NCBI RefSeq assembly: GCF_933208505.1 | Contig: NZ_CAKOEU010000005.1 | Direction: 5' to 3' (one strand) | Length of the DNA: 64,000 nt | Origin: Convivina praedatoris | GTDB taxonomy: Bacteria; Bacillota; Bacilli; Lactobacillales; Lactobacillaceae | Shown: positions 32,394 through 39,954 of the stretch, in pieces | How the letters are laid out: each line of letters opens with the position of its first letter | Numbering within the stretch: position 1 is the first letter of the stretch | Translations under genes and position numbers: made by a program | Notes under the pieces: model-generated | What the model was told of the DNA's origin: nothing | Seen by the model: the letters and a program-made list of their open reading frames with translations, nothing else | Databases searched by the model: none

Positions 32394-33254
32394 ATGATAA
32401 ATGATAGTCGACCAATTGGAATGATGGATTCTGGCGTAGGTGGTTTGACCGTTTTGTTGGCGGCCCAACAGGCTTTACCTCAGGAACATTTTGTATATGT
32501 AGGTGATACTGCCCGGATGCCTTATGGTAGTAAACTTGCTAGTGATGTAGTGTCTTTTAGCCAAGAAATTGCGAATTTTCTAATCAATAATTATGATATC
32601 AAGCTCTTAGTTATTGCCTGTAATACTGCGTCAGCCTGTGCCTTACCAATTTTAGCTAAAGAATTAAATATTCCTGTTATTGGGGTGATTGATGGCGGTG
32701 CTCGAGCGGCTGTACAGCAGAGTCAAAATCAAAAAATTGGGTTAATCGCTACTCAGGGAACGGTGAATTCTGGTAAGTATCAGGCTGAAATCAAGCAATT
32801 AAATCCTAATTTAACCGTAATTGCGCAAGCAGAACCAGAATTTGTTACCTTAGTGGAAAGTGATCAAGCTAATAATTCTGCCTATCAACCGCTAATCAAT
32901 CAACACCTAGCTATGTTTGTTAATCAAGGTGTTGATACCTTGGTGTTGGGATGTACGCATTTTCCGTTACTAGGCAAAATGATTCAAAAAGCAGTGGGCG
33001 ATCAGGTTACCTTAATTGAACCAAGTTTTGAAACGGCCCATGATATTAAAAAATATCTTATCCAACATGAAATGTTGGCTAGCCGGGACTTGCCTCCAAA
33101 ACCTAATCGCTATTTTACTACCGGAAATTGTGCCACCTTTGCCCAAATTGCTAGTAAATGGTTACAGCCCACTAGGCCATTAGTGGTGTCCCATTTGGCA
33201 ATTAAACAAAATGCTACTCAGGAATATTTGGAGGAAGTTGTATGTCCCGATTAA
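32394..33254 (+). CDS. murI: Glutamate racemase MurI
   Basis: MurI converts L-glutamate to D-glutamate for peptidoglycan. The 286-residue product has the start MMDSGVGGLTV, a catalytic Cys76 in ACNTASA and the second catalytic Cys in GCTHFPLL (near residue 183). No ribosome site precedes the ATG and the -10 is seven bases away, so translation is probably leaderless. An internal ATG at residue 10 exists but would cut into the conserved start. The end overlaps rdgB by 13 bases. Confidence 0.94.
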   Translation: MINDSRPIGMMDSGVGGLTVLLAAQQALPQEHFVYVGDTARMPYGSKLASDVVSFSQEIANFLINNYDIKLLVIACNTASACALPILAKELNIPVIGVIDGGARAAVQQSQNQKIGLIATQGTVNSGKYQAEIKQLNPNLTVIAQAEPEFVTLVESDQANNSAYQPLINQHLAMFVNQGVDTLVLGCTHFPLLGKMIQKAVGDQVTLIEPSFETAHDIKKYLIQHEMLASRDLPPKPNRYFTTGNCATFAQIASKWLQPTRPLVVSHLAIKQNATQEYLEEVVCPD

Positions 33255-33847
33255 TTATAGCCAGTAATAATGCCCATAAACTTAGTGAAATTAAAGCAGT
33301 CTTACAAGCACAAGCAATTGATTTACCAGTATTGGGCCTAAAAGATTTACCGCAACAACCTGAAGTAGTCGAAGATGGGGATAGTTTTTTGGCCAATGCT
33401 CGTAAAAAGGCTTTAACGATTGCCAGCCTGTATCCAACTGATTATGTTTTGGCCGACGATTCCGGATTGGTTATTCCAGCCTTAAACGGTGAGCCAGGGG
33501 TATATTCGGCCCGCTATGCTGGAGACCATGATGATGTGGCCAATAATAAAAAAGTTTTAACCAAACTACAAAATGTGCAAGGCTCTCAAAGAGCTGCCTA
33601 TTTCACGACCGTAATGGTTTTAGTTGGCCCTGATCGGCCTGAATTAGTGACTCAAGGGCGGGTAGATGGTTTTATTACCCAACATCCACACGGACAAAAT
33701 GGGTTTGGCTATGATCCAATTTTTTGGCTGGCTGATGCCAATGCAACCATGGCTGAAATTTCAGCTAGCCAAAAAAATGCAATTAGCCATCGAGGACGGG
33801 CCTTGGCGGAATTAGTTCAAGCTTTACCAGCATGGCTGAAGGAGTAA
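33242..33847 (+). CDS. rdgB: XTP/dITP diphosphatase (RdgB/HAM1 family)
   Basis: This enzyme hydrolyses non-canonical purine triphosphates and so keeps them out of DNA. The 201-residue product has the ASNNAHKLSEIK start, the catalytic ADDSGLVIPALNGEPGVYSAR stretch (key residues Asp-Asp-Ser-Gly) and the FGYDPIFW and SHRGRAL motifs. GGAGG lies inside the end of murI, and the overlap suggests coupling. murI and rdgB are fused or adjacent in many Firmicutes. Confidence 0.94.
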   Translation: MSRLIIASNNAHKLSEIKAVLQAQAIDLPVLGLKDLPQQPEVVEDGDSFLANARKKALTIASLYPTDYVLADDSGLVIPALNGEPGVYSARYAGDHDDVANNKKVLTKLQNVQGSQRAAYFTTVMVLVGPDRPELVTQGRVDGFITQHPHGQNGFGYDPIFWLADANATMAEISASQKNAISHRGRALAELVQALPAWLKE

Positions 33848-33850
33848 AAA

Positions 33851-34399
33851 ATGGGTAAAATTTTAATTGTTTCAGATGTACATGGAGATCGGGCGATTTT
33901 AGTTGATATCTTAAATCACTGGCACAATCAGGTGGATGCAATTTTCTACAATGGGGATTCCGAATTAGCCGCCGATGATTCAGTCTTTGATGGAGTATCA
34001 ACGGTAATTGGCAATCGGGATAGTGATGCTAATTTTGTAGAAGCACGTTCTACTACTGTTGACGGGGTAACTTTTTTCCAAACCCACGGGCATTTGTATA
34101 ATGCTCGGGACTTTATCCATTGGGCTAATCTAACGGATATGAATCAAGCTGCTAACGAAGCCCAGGCTCAGGTCGTTTTGTTTGGTCATACTCATCAATC
34201 TGGGACTCAAGTTTATGATCATAAGCTATTTATTAATCCAGGATCAACGACCTTACCAATGGGAGAGTATGCCAGTTTAGGTGGTAGTTATGCCATCTTG
34301 TCAATTGAACCCCAGCAGTTAATCGTTGATTTTTATAACCGTCAGCACCAAGAACTGCCTGTTTTAAAAGCAGTGGTTAATCGTGATCAACTAAAGTAA
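33851..34399 (+). CDS. YfcE/YsnB-like metallophosphoesterase
   Basis: The 182-residue product has the calcineurin-like metal motifs SDVHGD, YNGDSE, IGNRD and the two-histidine motifs TFFQTHGH and LFGHTHQS, all complete. It is probably a small cytoplasmic phosphodiesterase; the natural substrate is unknown. It starts three bases after rdgB with GAAGGAG upstream and ends the murI operon, the usual place for the family in Firmicutes. Confidence 0.88.
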   Translation: MGKILIVSDVHGDRAILVDILNHWHNQVDAIFYNGDSELAADDSVFDGVSTVIGNRDSDANFVEARSTTVDGVTFFQTHGHLYNARDFIHWANLTDMNQAANEAQAQVVLFGHTHQSGTQVYDHKLFINPGSTTLPMGEYASLGGSYAILSIEPQQLIVDFYNRQHQELPVLKAVVNRDQLK

Positions 34400-34407
34400 T
34401 TTTGAGC

Positions 34408-34437
34408 TAAACCTGCTTATCAGTAAGCGGGTTTTAT
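34408..34437 (+). terminator. Terminator of the murI operon
   Basis: AAACCTGCTTA pairs with TAAGCGGGTTT (one G-U) around TCAG, then TTATT. Confidence 0.8.
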
Positions 34438-34463
34438 TATTTAATTGGGTTTGGTTACTTGTG

Positions 34464-34469
34464 TATAAT
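34464..34469 (+). promoter_or_regulatory. -10 element of ruvB
   Basis: A perfect TATAAT ends nine bases before the ruvB ATG, with TTAATT 17 bases upstream as a weak -35. The predicted start would leave only two or three leader bases and would exclude the GGAG seen at 34470-34473. Confidence 0.5.
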
Positions 34470-34478
34470 GGAGTTGTT

Positions 34479-35534
34479 ATGGAAGAAAATCAACCAGAAT
34501 TTAATTATTGGGATGCTCCTCAAAATGAAACCGATGAGCTTTTGCGTGAGGTAGCGGTAAATGCTAGCGAACAAGAAGATGAATTTTCTTTGCGTCCGCG
34601 CCGGCTAAGTGAATATATTGGTCAAGAAGCCCTTAAAGATGAACTATCGGTCTATATTGCGGCCGCTAAACAGCGCCAGGAAGCCTTAGATCATGTGTTA
34701 CTCTTTGGCCCTCCCGGGTTAGGGAAAACGACTCTGGCCATGATTATCGCCAATGAAATGGGCGTTCATTTAAAAACGACCTCCGGACCGGCCATTGAAA
34801 AATCAGGCGATCTTGTGGCGCTATTAAATGGGATTGAACCTGGGGATGTTGTTTTTATCGATGAAATTCATCGCTTACCCACGAGCATTGAAGAAATGCT
34901 GTATTCAGCCATGGAAGACTTCTTTGTCGACATCATGGTTGGACAGGGGCCAACCGCACGAGCCGTTCATTTTCCCTTACCACCTTTTACCTTAGTGGGT
35001 GCGACGACTAGACCTGGTATGCTATCTAAGCCTATGCGCGACCGATTTGGTATTATTAATTCTTTGCGCTATTATCAGCCAGAAGAATTACAAGAAATTG
35101 TTAAACGAACGGCCGACATTTTTGAAACCCCGATTACTCCAGAGGGAGCCTATGCAATTGCTTCTCGTTCCCGGGGAACACCGCGAATTGCTAATCGTTT
35201 GTTAAAGCGAGTACGTGATTTTGCGCAAATTGCTGGTAAGCCAGCTATTGATGCATCTATCGTAGAAATGGCTTTAACTAAACTACGGGTTGATGAACGG
35301 GGATTAGATGAAATTGATCATAAATTGTTACAAACGATGATTGATTACTATGAAGGGGGTCCGGTTGGTTTAAATACCATTGCGGCAAATATCGGTGAAG
35401 AAGCCGAAACACTTGAATCAATGGTGGAACCATATTTGCTTCAGATTGGTTTTTTGCAACGAACCCCGCGAGGTCGTCAAGTGACTCCCGCGGCTTATCA
35501 ACATCTAGGAATGCAGCAACCTGAACCCAAATAA
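34479..35534 (+). CDS. ruvB: Holliday junction helicase motor RuvB
   Basis: RuvB is the hexameric AAA+ motor that drives branch migration with RuvA. The 351-residue product has the P-loop GPPGLGKTT, Walker B IDEIHRL, sensor 1 GATTRPG and the arginine finger in RDRFG, plus a C-terminal winged-helix domain. The ATG at 34479 is used; GGAG is five bases upstream, but see the -10 spacing. ruvA, often directly upstream, is not in the window. Confidence 0.95.
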   Translation: MEENQPEFNYWDAPQNETDELLREVAVNASEQEDEFSLRPRRLSEYIGQEALKDELSVYIAAAKQRQEALDHVLLFGPPGLGKTTLAMIIANEMGVHLKTTSGPAIEKSGDLVALLNGIEPGDVVFIDEIHRLPTSIEEMLYSAMEDFFVDIMVGQGPTARAVHFPLPPFTLVGATTRPGMLSKPMRDRFGIINSLRYYQPEELQEIVKRTADIFETPITPEGAYAIASRSRGTPRIANRLLKRVRDFAQIAGKPAIDASIVEMALTKLRVDERGLDEIDHKLLQTMIDYYEGGPVGLNTIAANIGEEAETLESMVEPYLLQIGFLQRTPRGRQVTPAAYQHLGMQQPEPK

Positions 35535-35549
35535 ATTAAAGGAATTTGT

Positions 35550-36611
35550 ATGACTGAAAATAAAGTTTATCAATTATCGGATTTTGATTATCATTTACCC
35601 GAAAAACTCATTGCCCAAACACCGTTAAAACAGCGGGATCAATCTCGTTTGTTGGTTCTTAATGCTAAAACTGGAGAATACCAAGATCGTCATTTTTATG
35701 ATGTTTTAGACTATTTAAATCCAGGGGATGCCTTAGTAATGAATAATTCCCGGGTTTTGCCGGCTCGGTTGCATGGTGTCCGGCCAGAAACCGGTGGTCA
35801 TGCCGAAGTTTTGTTACTACGACAGGACCGCGGCGATGTTTGGGAAACGTTGGTTAAGCCGGCTAAGAAATCCCCAATTGGTTCAACTATTGTTTTTGGT
35901 AATAATCCGGATCATCCTTTGATGACGGCAACCGTAGTTGGCGAACTGGAACATGGTGGTCGCTATGTTGAGTTTTCCTATGAAGGTATTTTCATGGAGT
36001 TGTTGGAACAATTAGGCGAAATGCCTTTGCCACCGTACATTAAAGAAAAATTAAGTGACCAAGAACGTTATCAAACCGTTTATTCCAAAGTCGAAGGGTC
36101 AGCTGCAGCGCCAACTGCTGGCCTACACTGGACCCCAGAGCTATTAGAAAAGGTTCGAGCCAAAGGCGTGCAAACGGTAGAATTAACCCTACATGTTGGC
36201 TTGGGAACTTTTCGGCCAGTCGAAGAAGAAAATATCGAAGATCACAAGATGCACTCTGAGTTTTATCAACTGACTCAAGAAGCGGCCGATACTTTGAATG
36301 CCGTTCGAGCCCAAGGCGGTAAAATTGTCGCTACCGGAACCACGACGATTCGGACCTTAGAAACGATTGGCACTAAATTCAATGGGCAATTACAGGCTGA
36401 CTCTGGTTGGACAGACATCTTCATTAAACCTGGTTATCAGTGGCAGGTCGTGGATGCCTTTATTACTAATTTCCACTTGCCTAAATCAACCTTAATTATG
36501 TTAGTGGCAGCCTTTACTGGCCGGGAAAATATTTTAGGTGCCTATGAACATGCAGTTCAGGCCGGTTATCGTTTCTTTAGTTTTGGCGATGCAATGTACG
36601 TTCATAAATAA
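35550..36611 (+). CDS. queA: tRNA preQ1 ribosyltransferase-isomerase QueA
   Basis: QueA moves the ribosyl part of S-adenosylmethionine onto preQ1 in tRNA to make epoxyqueuosine. The 353-residue product has the typical FDYHLPEKLIAQTPL start, NNSRVLPARLHG, PPYIK and EGSAAAPTAGLHWT motifs. AAAGGA precedes the ATG. It follows ruvB by 15 bases and shares its transcript; tgt is not adjacent. Confidence 0.95.
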   Translation: MTENKVYQLSDFDYHLPEKLIAQTPLKQRDQSRLLVLNAKTGEYQDRHFYDVLDYLNPGDALVMNNSRVLPARLHGVRPETGGHAEVLLLRQDRGDVWETLVKPAKKSPIGSTIVFGNNPDHPLMTATVVGELEHGGRYVEFSYEGIFMELLEQLGEMPLPPYIKEKLSDQERYQTVYSKVEGSAAAPTAGLHWTPELLEKVRAKGVQTVELTLHVGLGTFRPVEEENIEDHKMHSEFYQLTQEAADTLNAVRAQGGKIVATGTTTIRTLETIGTKFNGQLQADSGWTDIFIKPGYQWQVVDAFITNFHLPKSTLIMLVAAFTGRENILGAYEHAVQAGYRFFSFGDAMYVHK

Positions 36612-36641
36612 AAAAAGAACCTCATTAGAGGTTCTTTTTTT
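36611..36641 (+). terminator. Terminator after queA
   Basis: AAAAAAGAACCTC pairs exactly with GAGGTTCTTTTTT around ATTA. Confidence 0.92.
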
Positions 36642-36674
36642 ATTGGCTTAAATTCTTAAGTCGATTTAAGCCCG

Positions 36675-36683
36675 TGTTATAAT
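36675..36683 (+). promoter_or_regulatory. Extended -10 promoter of tsaE, leaderless
   Basis: TGT-TATAAT ends six bases before the tsaE ATG, so the transcript should begin at or within a base of the start codon. Confidence 0.65.
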
Positions 36684-36689
36684 GACAGC

Positions 36690-37142
36690 ATGAAAGAATA
36701 TCAAAGTAATGGGGTTATTGATACCCAAAATTTAGCCCAAAAAGTCGCTCAAATAACTTATCCAGGACTGGTTATTACCTTAAACGGCGATTTGGGTGCT
36801 GGTAAAACGACCTTTACGAAGGCTCTAGCTCAGGAATTGGGGGTAAAAGCCCGGGTAAAAAGTCCAACTTTTAATATTTTAAACATCTATCAGGGACAGG
36901 ATTTTCCAATTTATCATTTTGATGCTTATCGTTTAGAAGAAAGTGGCGCTTTAGATCAGGGATTTGAAGATTATATCGAGACTGATGGTTTGACTTTAAT
37001 TGAATGGCCTCAGTATATGGCTGATTTGTTACCCAACGATTATTTGAGTTTGGATTTTATTCGACAGGCGGGAGACAATCAACGTTTGATTCAAATTACT
37101 GGTCAGGGAACTGGCACGAAATTAGTGGAGCAGTTGGCATGA
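36690..37142 (+). CDS. tsaE: tRNA threonylcarbamoyladenosine protein TsaE
   Basis: TsaE is the ATPase of the complex that makes t6A37 in tRNAs reading ANN codons. The 150-residue product has the P-loop GDLGAGKTTFTKAL (near residue 34), the VKSPTF switch motif and YHFDAYRL, then IEWPQY. There is no ribosome site and the promoter is immediately upstream. It heads a three-gene unit with overlapping ATGA junctions. The partner genes tsaB, C and D are elsewhere. Confidence 0.92.
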   Translation: MKEYQSNGVIDTQNLAQKVAQITYPGLVITLNGDLGAGKTTFTKALAQELGVKARVKSPTFNILNIYQGQDFPIYHFDAYRLEESGALDQGFEDYIETDGLTLIEWPQYMADLLPNDYLSLDFIRQAGDNQRLIQITGQGTGTKLVEQLA

Positions 37143-37612
37143 TCAATCAGGATGACTATAGTTTAGCAACCTTAAATGCTCAATTGGCACCATTTGCTAG
37201 TCAATTAATCAATCAATTACAGCAAGAAAGTGATACCTTTACGATTGGCAGTGTGCGTGACGGCCAAGACGGGATAGTCGAGTCAACTGACGATAGTCCG
37301 GCTAAAACATGGTTAATTTTAAAAACAGAACAGCCAATTGGCCTGGCTTCGATTGAACAAGGTGAAATCGGTTTGGCCATTTTAAAGAAAGAACAGGGGC
37401 AGGGGATTGGCCAAATGGTGGTCCGAGCTTTAATTGACTGGGTGCAACAAGTTGATTTAGCCTATTTATGGTTAGATGTACAAGAACACAATGTACCGGC
37501 TATTCATATTTACCAAAAAATGGGCTTTGAATTTACCGGTGCTTCGCAACAATTAACCCTGCCCAACCAACGACAGGTTGTCATTTTACGAATGGAGTTA
37601 CCCTTAAAATGA
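37139..37612 (+). CDS. GNAT family N-acetyltransferase
   Basis: The 157-residue product has the acetyl-CoA loop in KKEQGQGIGQMVVRAL and the C-terminal VPAIHIYQKMGFEFTG motif of GNAT enzymes. The first 60 residues are less conserved. It is placed between tsaE and an exonuclease with four-base overlaps on both sides. RimI-type enzymes often neighbour tsa genes, but the substrate-loop sequence does not allow me to call it RimI. Confidence 0.82.
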   Translation: MINQDDYSLATLNAQLAPFASQLINQLQQESDTFTIGSVRDGQDGIVESTDDSPAKTWLILKTEQPIGLASIEQGEIGLAILKKEQGQGIGQMVVRALIDWVQQVDLAYLWLDVQEHNVPAIHIYQKMGFEFTGASQQLTLPNQRQVVILRMELPLK

Positions 37613-38139
37613 ACTTTGTGGCAATTGACTTTGAAACTGCTAATCATGAGCGTCATTCAGCATTATCTTTAGCCTTAGTAGTGGTGCGTAATGATCAAAT
37701 TATTGATCAATTTTATAGTCTGATCAAACCGGCAACTTATATTAGTGCCCGTAATACTCAAATTCACGGGATTACCAAAGACGATGTAGCCGATGCGCCC
37801 GAATTTCCAGCGGTTTGGGATAAAATTGCGCCTTTATTTACTGAAGATCATTTGGTGGTTGCTCATAATGCTAATTTTGATAGTAGTGTTTTAAAGGCGA
37901 CCTTAGCTTATTATGGTATCGCTGAACCACATTATCAGTTACTTGATACCGTCCAAACCAGTCGGCGATTATTAAATTTAGAAAATTATAAATTAAATAC
38001 CGTTGCAAAAAGTTTAACCATTCGTTTGGATCATCACCATAATGCTTTGGCCGATGCGATTGCGGCGGCTCAAATTTTAATTTATGAACACCAACAATTT
38101 GGACCTGCTCCGCTAAAAGTTTTGGTCCGTAATAAATAA
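37609..38139 (+). CDS. DnaQ-like DEDDh 3'-5' exonuclease
   Basis: The 176-residue product is a free-standing exonuclease domain with the acidic residues of the DEDDh class: FVAIDFETAN (Asp, Glu), AHNANFDSSVL (Asp) and HHNALADAIAAA (His, Asp). It has no BRCT or polymerase part. It may be a proofreading-like or RNA-processing nuclease; lactobacilli often have such orphans. The ATGA overlap couples it to the GNAT gene. Confidence 0.85.
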   Translation: MNFVAIDFETANHERHSALSLALVVVRNDQIIDQFYSLIKPATYISARNTQIHGITKDDVADAPEFPAVWDKIAPLFTEDHLVVAHNANFDSSVLKATLAYYGIAEPHYQLLDTVQTSRRLLNLENYKLNTVAKSLTIRLDHHHNALADAIAAAQILIYEHQQFGPAPLKVLVRNK

Positions 38140-38173
38140 AAAAGTAATCAACCAGTTGGTTGATTACTTTTTT
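38137..38173. terminator. Bidirectional terminator
   Basis: AAAAAAGTAATCAACC pairs with GGTTGATTACTTTTTT around AGTT. It serves the tsaE operon and the converging exoA. Confidence 0.93.
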
Positions 38174-38990
38174 ATAGATTAATTTCTAATTCAATGGGGG
38201 CGTGATCCTGTCGAGCTCCAGTATCAATAACGCCTGTTTTTTCAACTAAATTATTAATCCGATTGCTGACGAGATAGTAGTCAATCCGCCAGCCAGAATT
38301 ATTGATTTTACTGGTTTTAGAGCGCTGCGCCCACCAAGTATAAAGGCCGGTTTGGTCAGGATGTTCTTGACGCATGGTATCAGTAAAGCCAGCGGCTAAT
38401 AACTCAGTAAATTTTTGCCGTTCTTCATCGGTAAAACCAGCCGAATGGTGGTTGCTGTTAGGATGTTTTAGATCAATTTCTTTATGGGCAACATTTAAAT
38501 CGCCACTGAAAATAACTGGTTTGCTTTGGTCTAGCTCACTAACATACATCCGAAAAGCATCATCCCAGGCTTGGCGATCGGGTAAGCGATCTAAATTACT
38601 ACCGGAATTGGGTGTGTAAACTGTTACTAAGTAAAAATTGGGGTATTCTAGGGTAATTACCCGGCCTTCCTGATCCATTTCACCCGGAGCTCCCAATATT
38701 GGATAACTAACATTTTCCGGTTTGTTTTTAGTTAAAAACATAGTACCAGAATAGCCCGAACGGGCGGTACTGGATGAAGTATAGATTTGATAATCAGGAA
38801 AAATTTCCTGGAGGGCTTTTTCTTGTTTAGGTGTTAAACCAGTCGCCTTAAGCTTGGTTTCTTGAATAGCCAGTACTTCTGGTTGGCGTTGGGCAATTTC
38901 ATTTAAGACTGCCCAAGTCATTTCTCCACGGGGGCTGCTGTGCGTAATTGCGGCATTAATTGAATCGATGTTCCATGAAATAAATTTCAA
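38172..38990 (-). CDS. exoA: Exodeoxyribonuclease III / AP endonuclease
   Basis: ExoA cuts DNA at abasic sites in base excision repair. The 272-residue product has ISWNIDSI, LAIQETKLK, the GDLNVAH catalytic motif and the DHAPIELEI end. It starts at a TTG with only a weak AGG upstream and has no suitable downstream ATG, so translation may be modest. It follows nnrD by 18 bases on the minus strand. Confidence 0.93.
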   Translation of the reverse strand: MKFISWNIDSINAAITHSSPRGEMTWAVLNEIAQRQPEVLAIQETKLKATGLTPKQEKALQEIFPDYQIYTSSSTARSGYSGTMFLTKNKPENVSYPILGAPGEMDQEGRVITLEYPNFYLVTVYTPNSGSNLDRLPDRQAWDDAFRMYVSELDQSKPVIFSGDLNVAHKEIDLKHPNSNHHSAGFTDEERQKFTELLAAGFTDTMRQEHPDQTGLYTWWAQRSKTSKINNSGWRIDYYLVSNRINNLVEKTGVIDTGARQDHAPIELEINL

Positions 38991-39008
38991 AAGAGACCTA
39001 CTTTCTAC

Positions 39009-39833
39009 TTAATTTAATTGACTATATCGGCGCATAAATGGACTAATTTGGCCACTAATTTGCGTGGGTAGGGTGACATAATAATCTTGGGCAAGCTCCT
39101 GGGCAATGGCAGAATGAGCATAAGTAGCAGCCATCACGGCTGAAGCTACTGGATGAAATTGTGCCGAAAAACCAGCAATCATTCCGGCTAGAGTATCGCC
39201 CATCCCACCTGTGGCTTGATAGGGACCCCCAACTGGAATTTGGTACACTTCATTTTTAGTATAAATTTGGGTGTGATTACTTTTGAGAACTAATAAAGGT
39301 TGGTTCGTATAATCTTGTAACGCCTGCCAATTTAAATCAGTTTGATTTTGATTGGCAATGGCAATATGGCTTAGGCGTTGCCATTCCATCTGATGTGGGG
39401 TCAATACCAAGTGACAGACTGGTAGCACTTGGGGATGTTGTGCTAAAAGGGTCAGGGCGGAACCGTCGATAATCAAAATTTGATGGGGCTGGATACTGGC
39501 TAGCACCTTTTGAAGAAGGGGTAGTTGATCACCCAAACCAGAACCGATTAAGACTACATCACTGTTGACAATTAAAGCTTTCAAATCTTGTTGGTAGTCA
39601 GTTACCATGGCTTCAGGCGTGTGGCAGTGAATTGCCGTAAAATTACTGGGATCAGTGGCAACTGAGACCAAACCAGCACCACTATGAACGGCCGCCATAG
39701 TGTTCATTATCACGGCGCCACCGTAGTTAGTATTTCCGCCAATGATTAAAACACGGCCGAAGCTTCCTTTGTAGCTGACACTGGATCGTTTAGTGATGAC
39801 TTCTTTTAAAATTTGATCGGTTAAAATCCTCAT
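39009..39833 (-). CDS. nnrD: ADP-dependent NAD(P)H-hydrate dehydratase NnrD
   Basis: NnrD repairs hydrated NAD(P)H. The 274-residue product is the ribokinase-like YjeF C-terminal domain only: GSFGRVLIIGGN, NTMAAVHSGAGLVSVA, LTPHQMEW and the catalytic GGMGDTLAGMIAG motif. The epimerase domain NnrE is not fused. The ATG at 39833 lies six bases after GAGGAGG; a GTG 15 bases upstream is part of that site. It is transcribed divergently from pepV. Confidence 0.88.
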   Translation of the reverse strand: MRILTDQILKEVITKRSSVSYKGSFGRVLIIGGNTNYGGAVIMNTMAAVHSGAGLVSVATDPSNFTAIHCHTPEAMVTDYQQDLKALIVNSDVVLIGSGLGDQLPLLQKVLASIQPHQILIIDGSALTLLAQHPQVLPVCHLVLTPHQMEWQRLSHIAIANQNQTDLNWQALQDYTNQPLLVLKSNHTQIYTKNEVYQIPVGGPYQATGGMGDTLAGMIAGFSAQFHPVASAVMAATYAHSAIAQELAQDYYVTLPTQISGQISPFMRRYSQLN

Positions 39834-39858
39834 ACCTAGCCTCCTCACTAAACATTTT

Positions 39859-39873
39859 ACATGACTGACATGT
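39859..39873. promoter_or_regulatory. Palindrome between divergent promoters
   Basis: ACATGACTGACATGT has perfect five-base arms around ACTGA. It lies between the two -10 elements and could be an operator acting on both directions. Confidence 0.35.
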
Positions 39874-39878
39874 ATAAT
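39873..39878 (+). promoter_or_regulatory. -10 element of pepV
   Basis: A perfect TATAAT, giving a leader of about 70 bases. The leader holds a hairpin, GATTCTA (39888-39894) with TAGAATC (39913-39919), of unknown role. Confidence 0.55.
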
Positions 39879-39954
39879 GAAGAGTAAGATTCTAGAAATT
39901 TTAGAAAGAGCTTAGAATCAACCAACATCAAATGTTTTCATACGGAGGTAGCAA

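Larger units (their letters stand above)
39854..39881 (-). promoter_or_regulatory. Promoter of nnrD-exoA overlapping the pepV promoter
   Basis: On the minus strand TTCATT (39881-39876) and TAAAAT (39859-39854) are 16 bases apart. The -35 overlaps the pepV -10 on the other strand, so the two promoters cannot be used at once. Confidence 0.5.
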
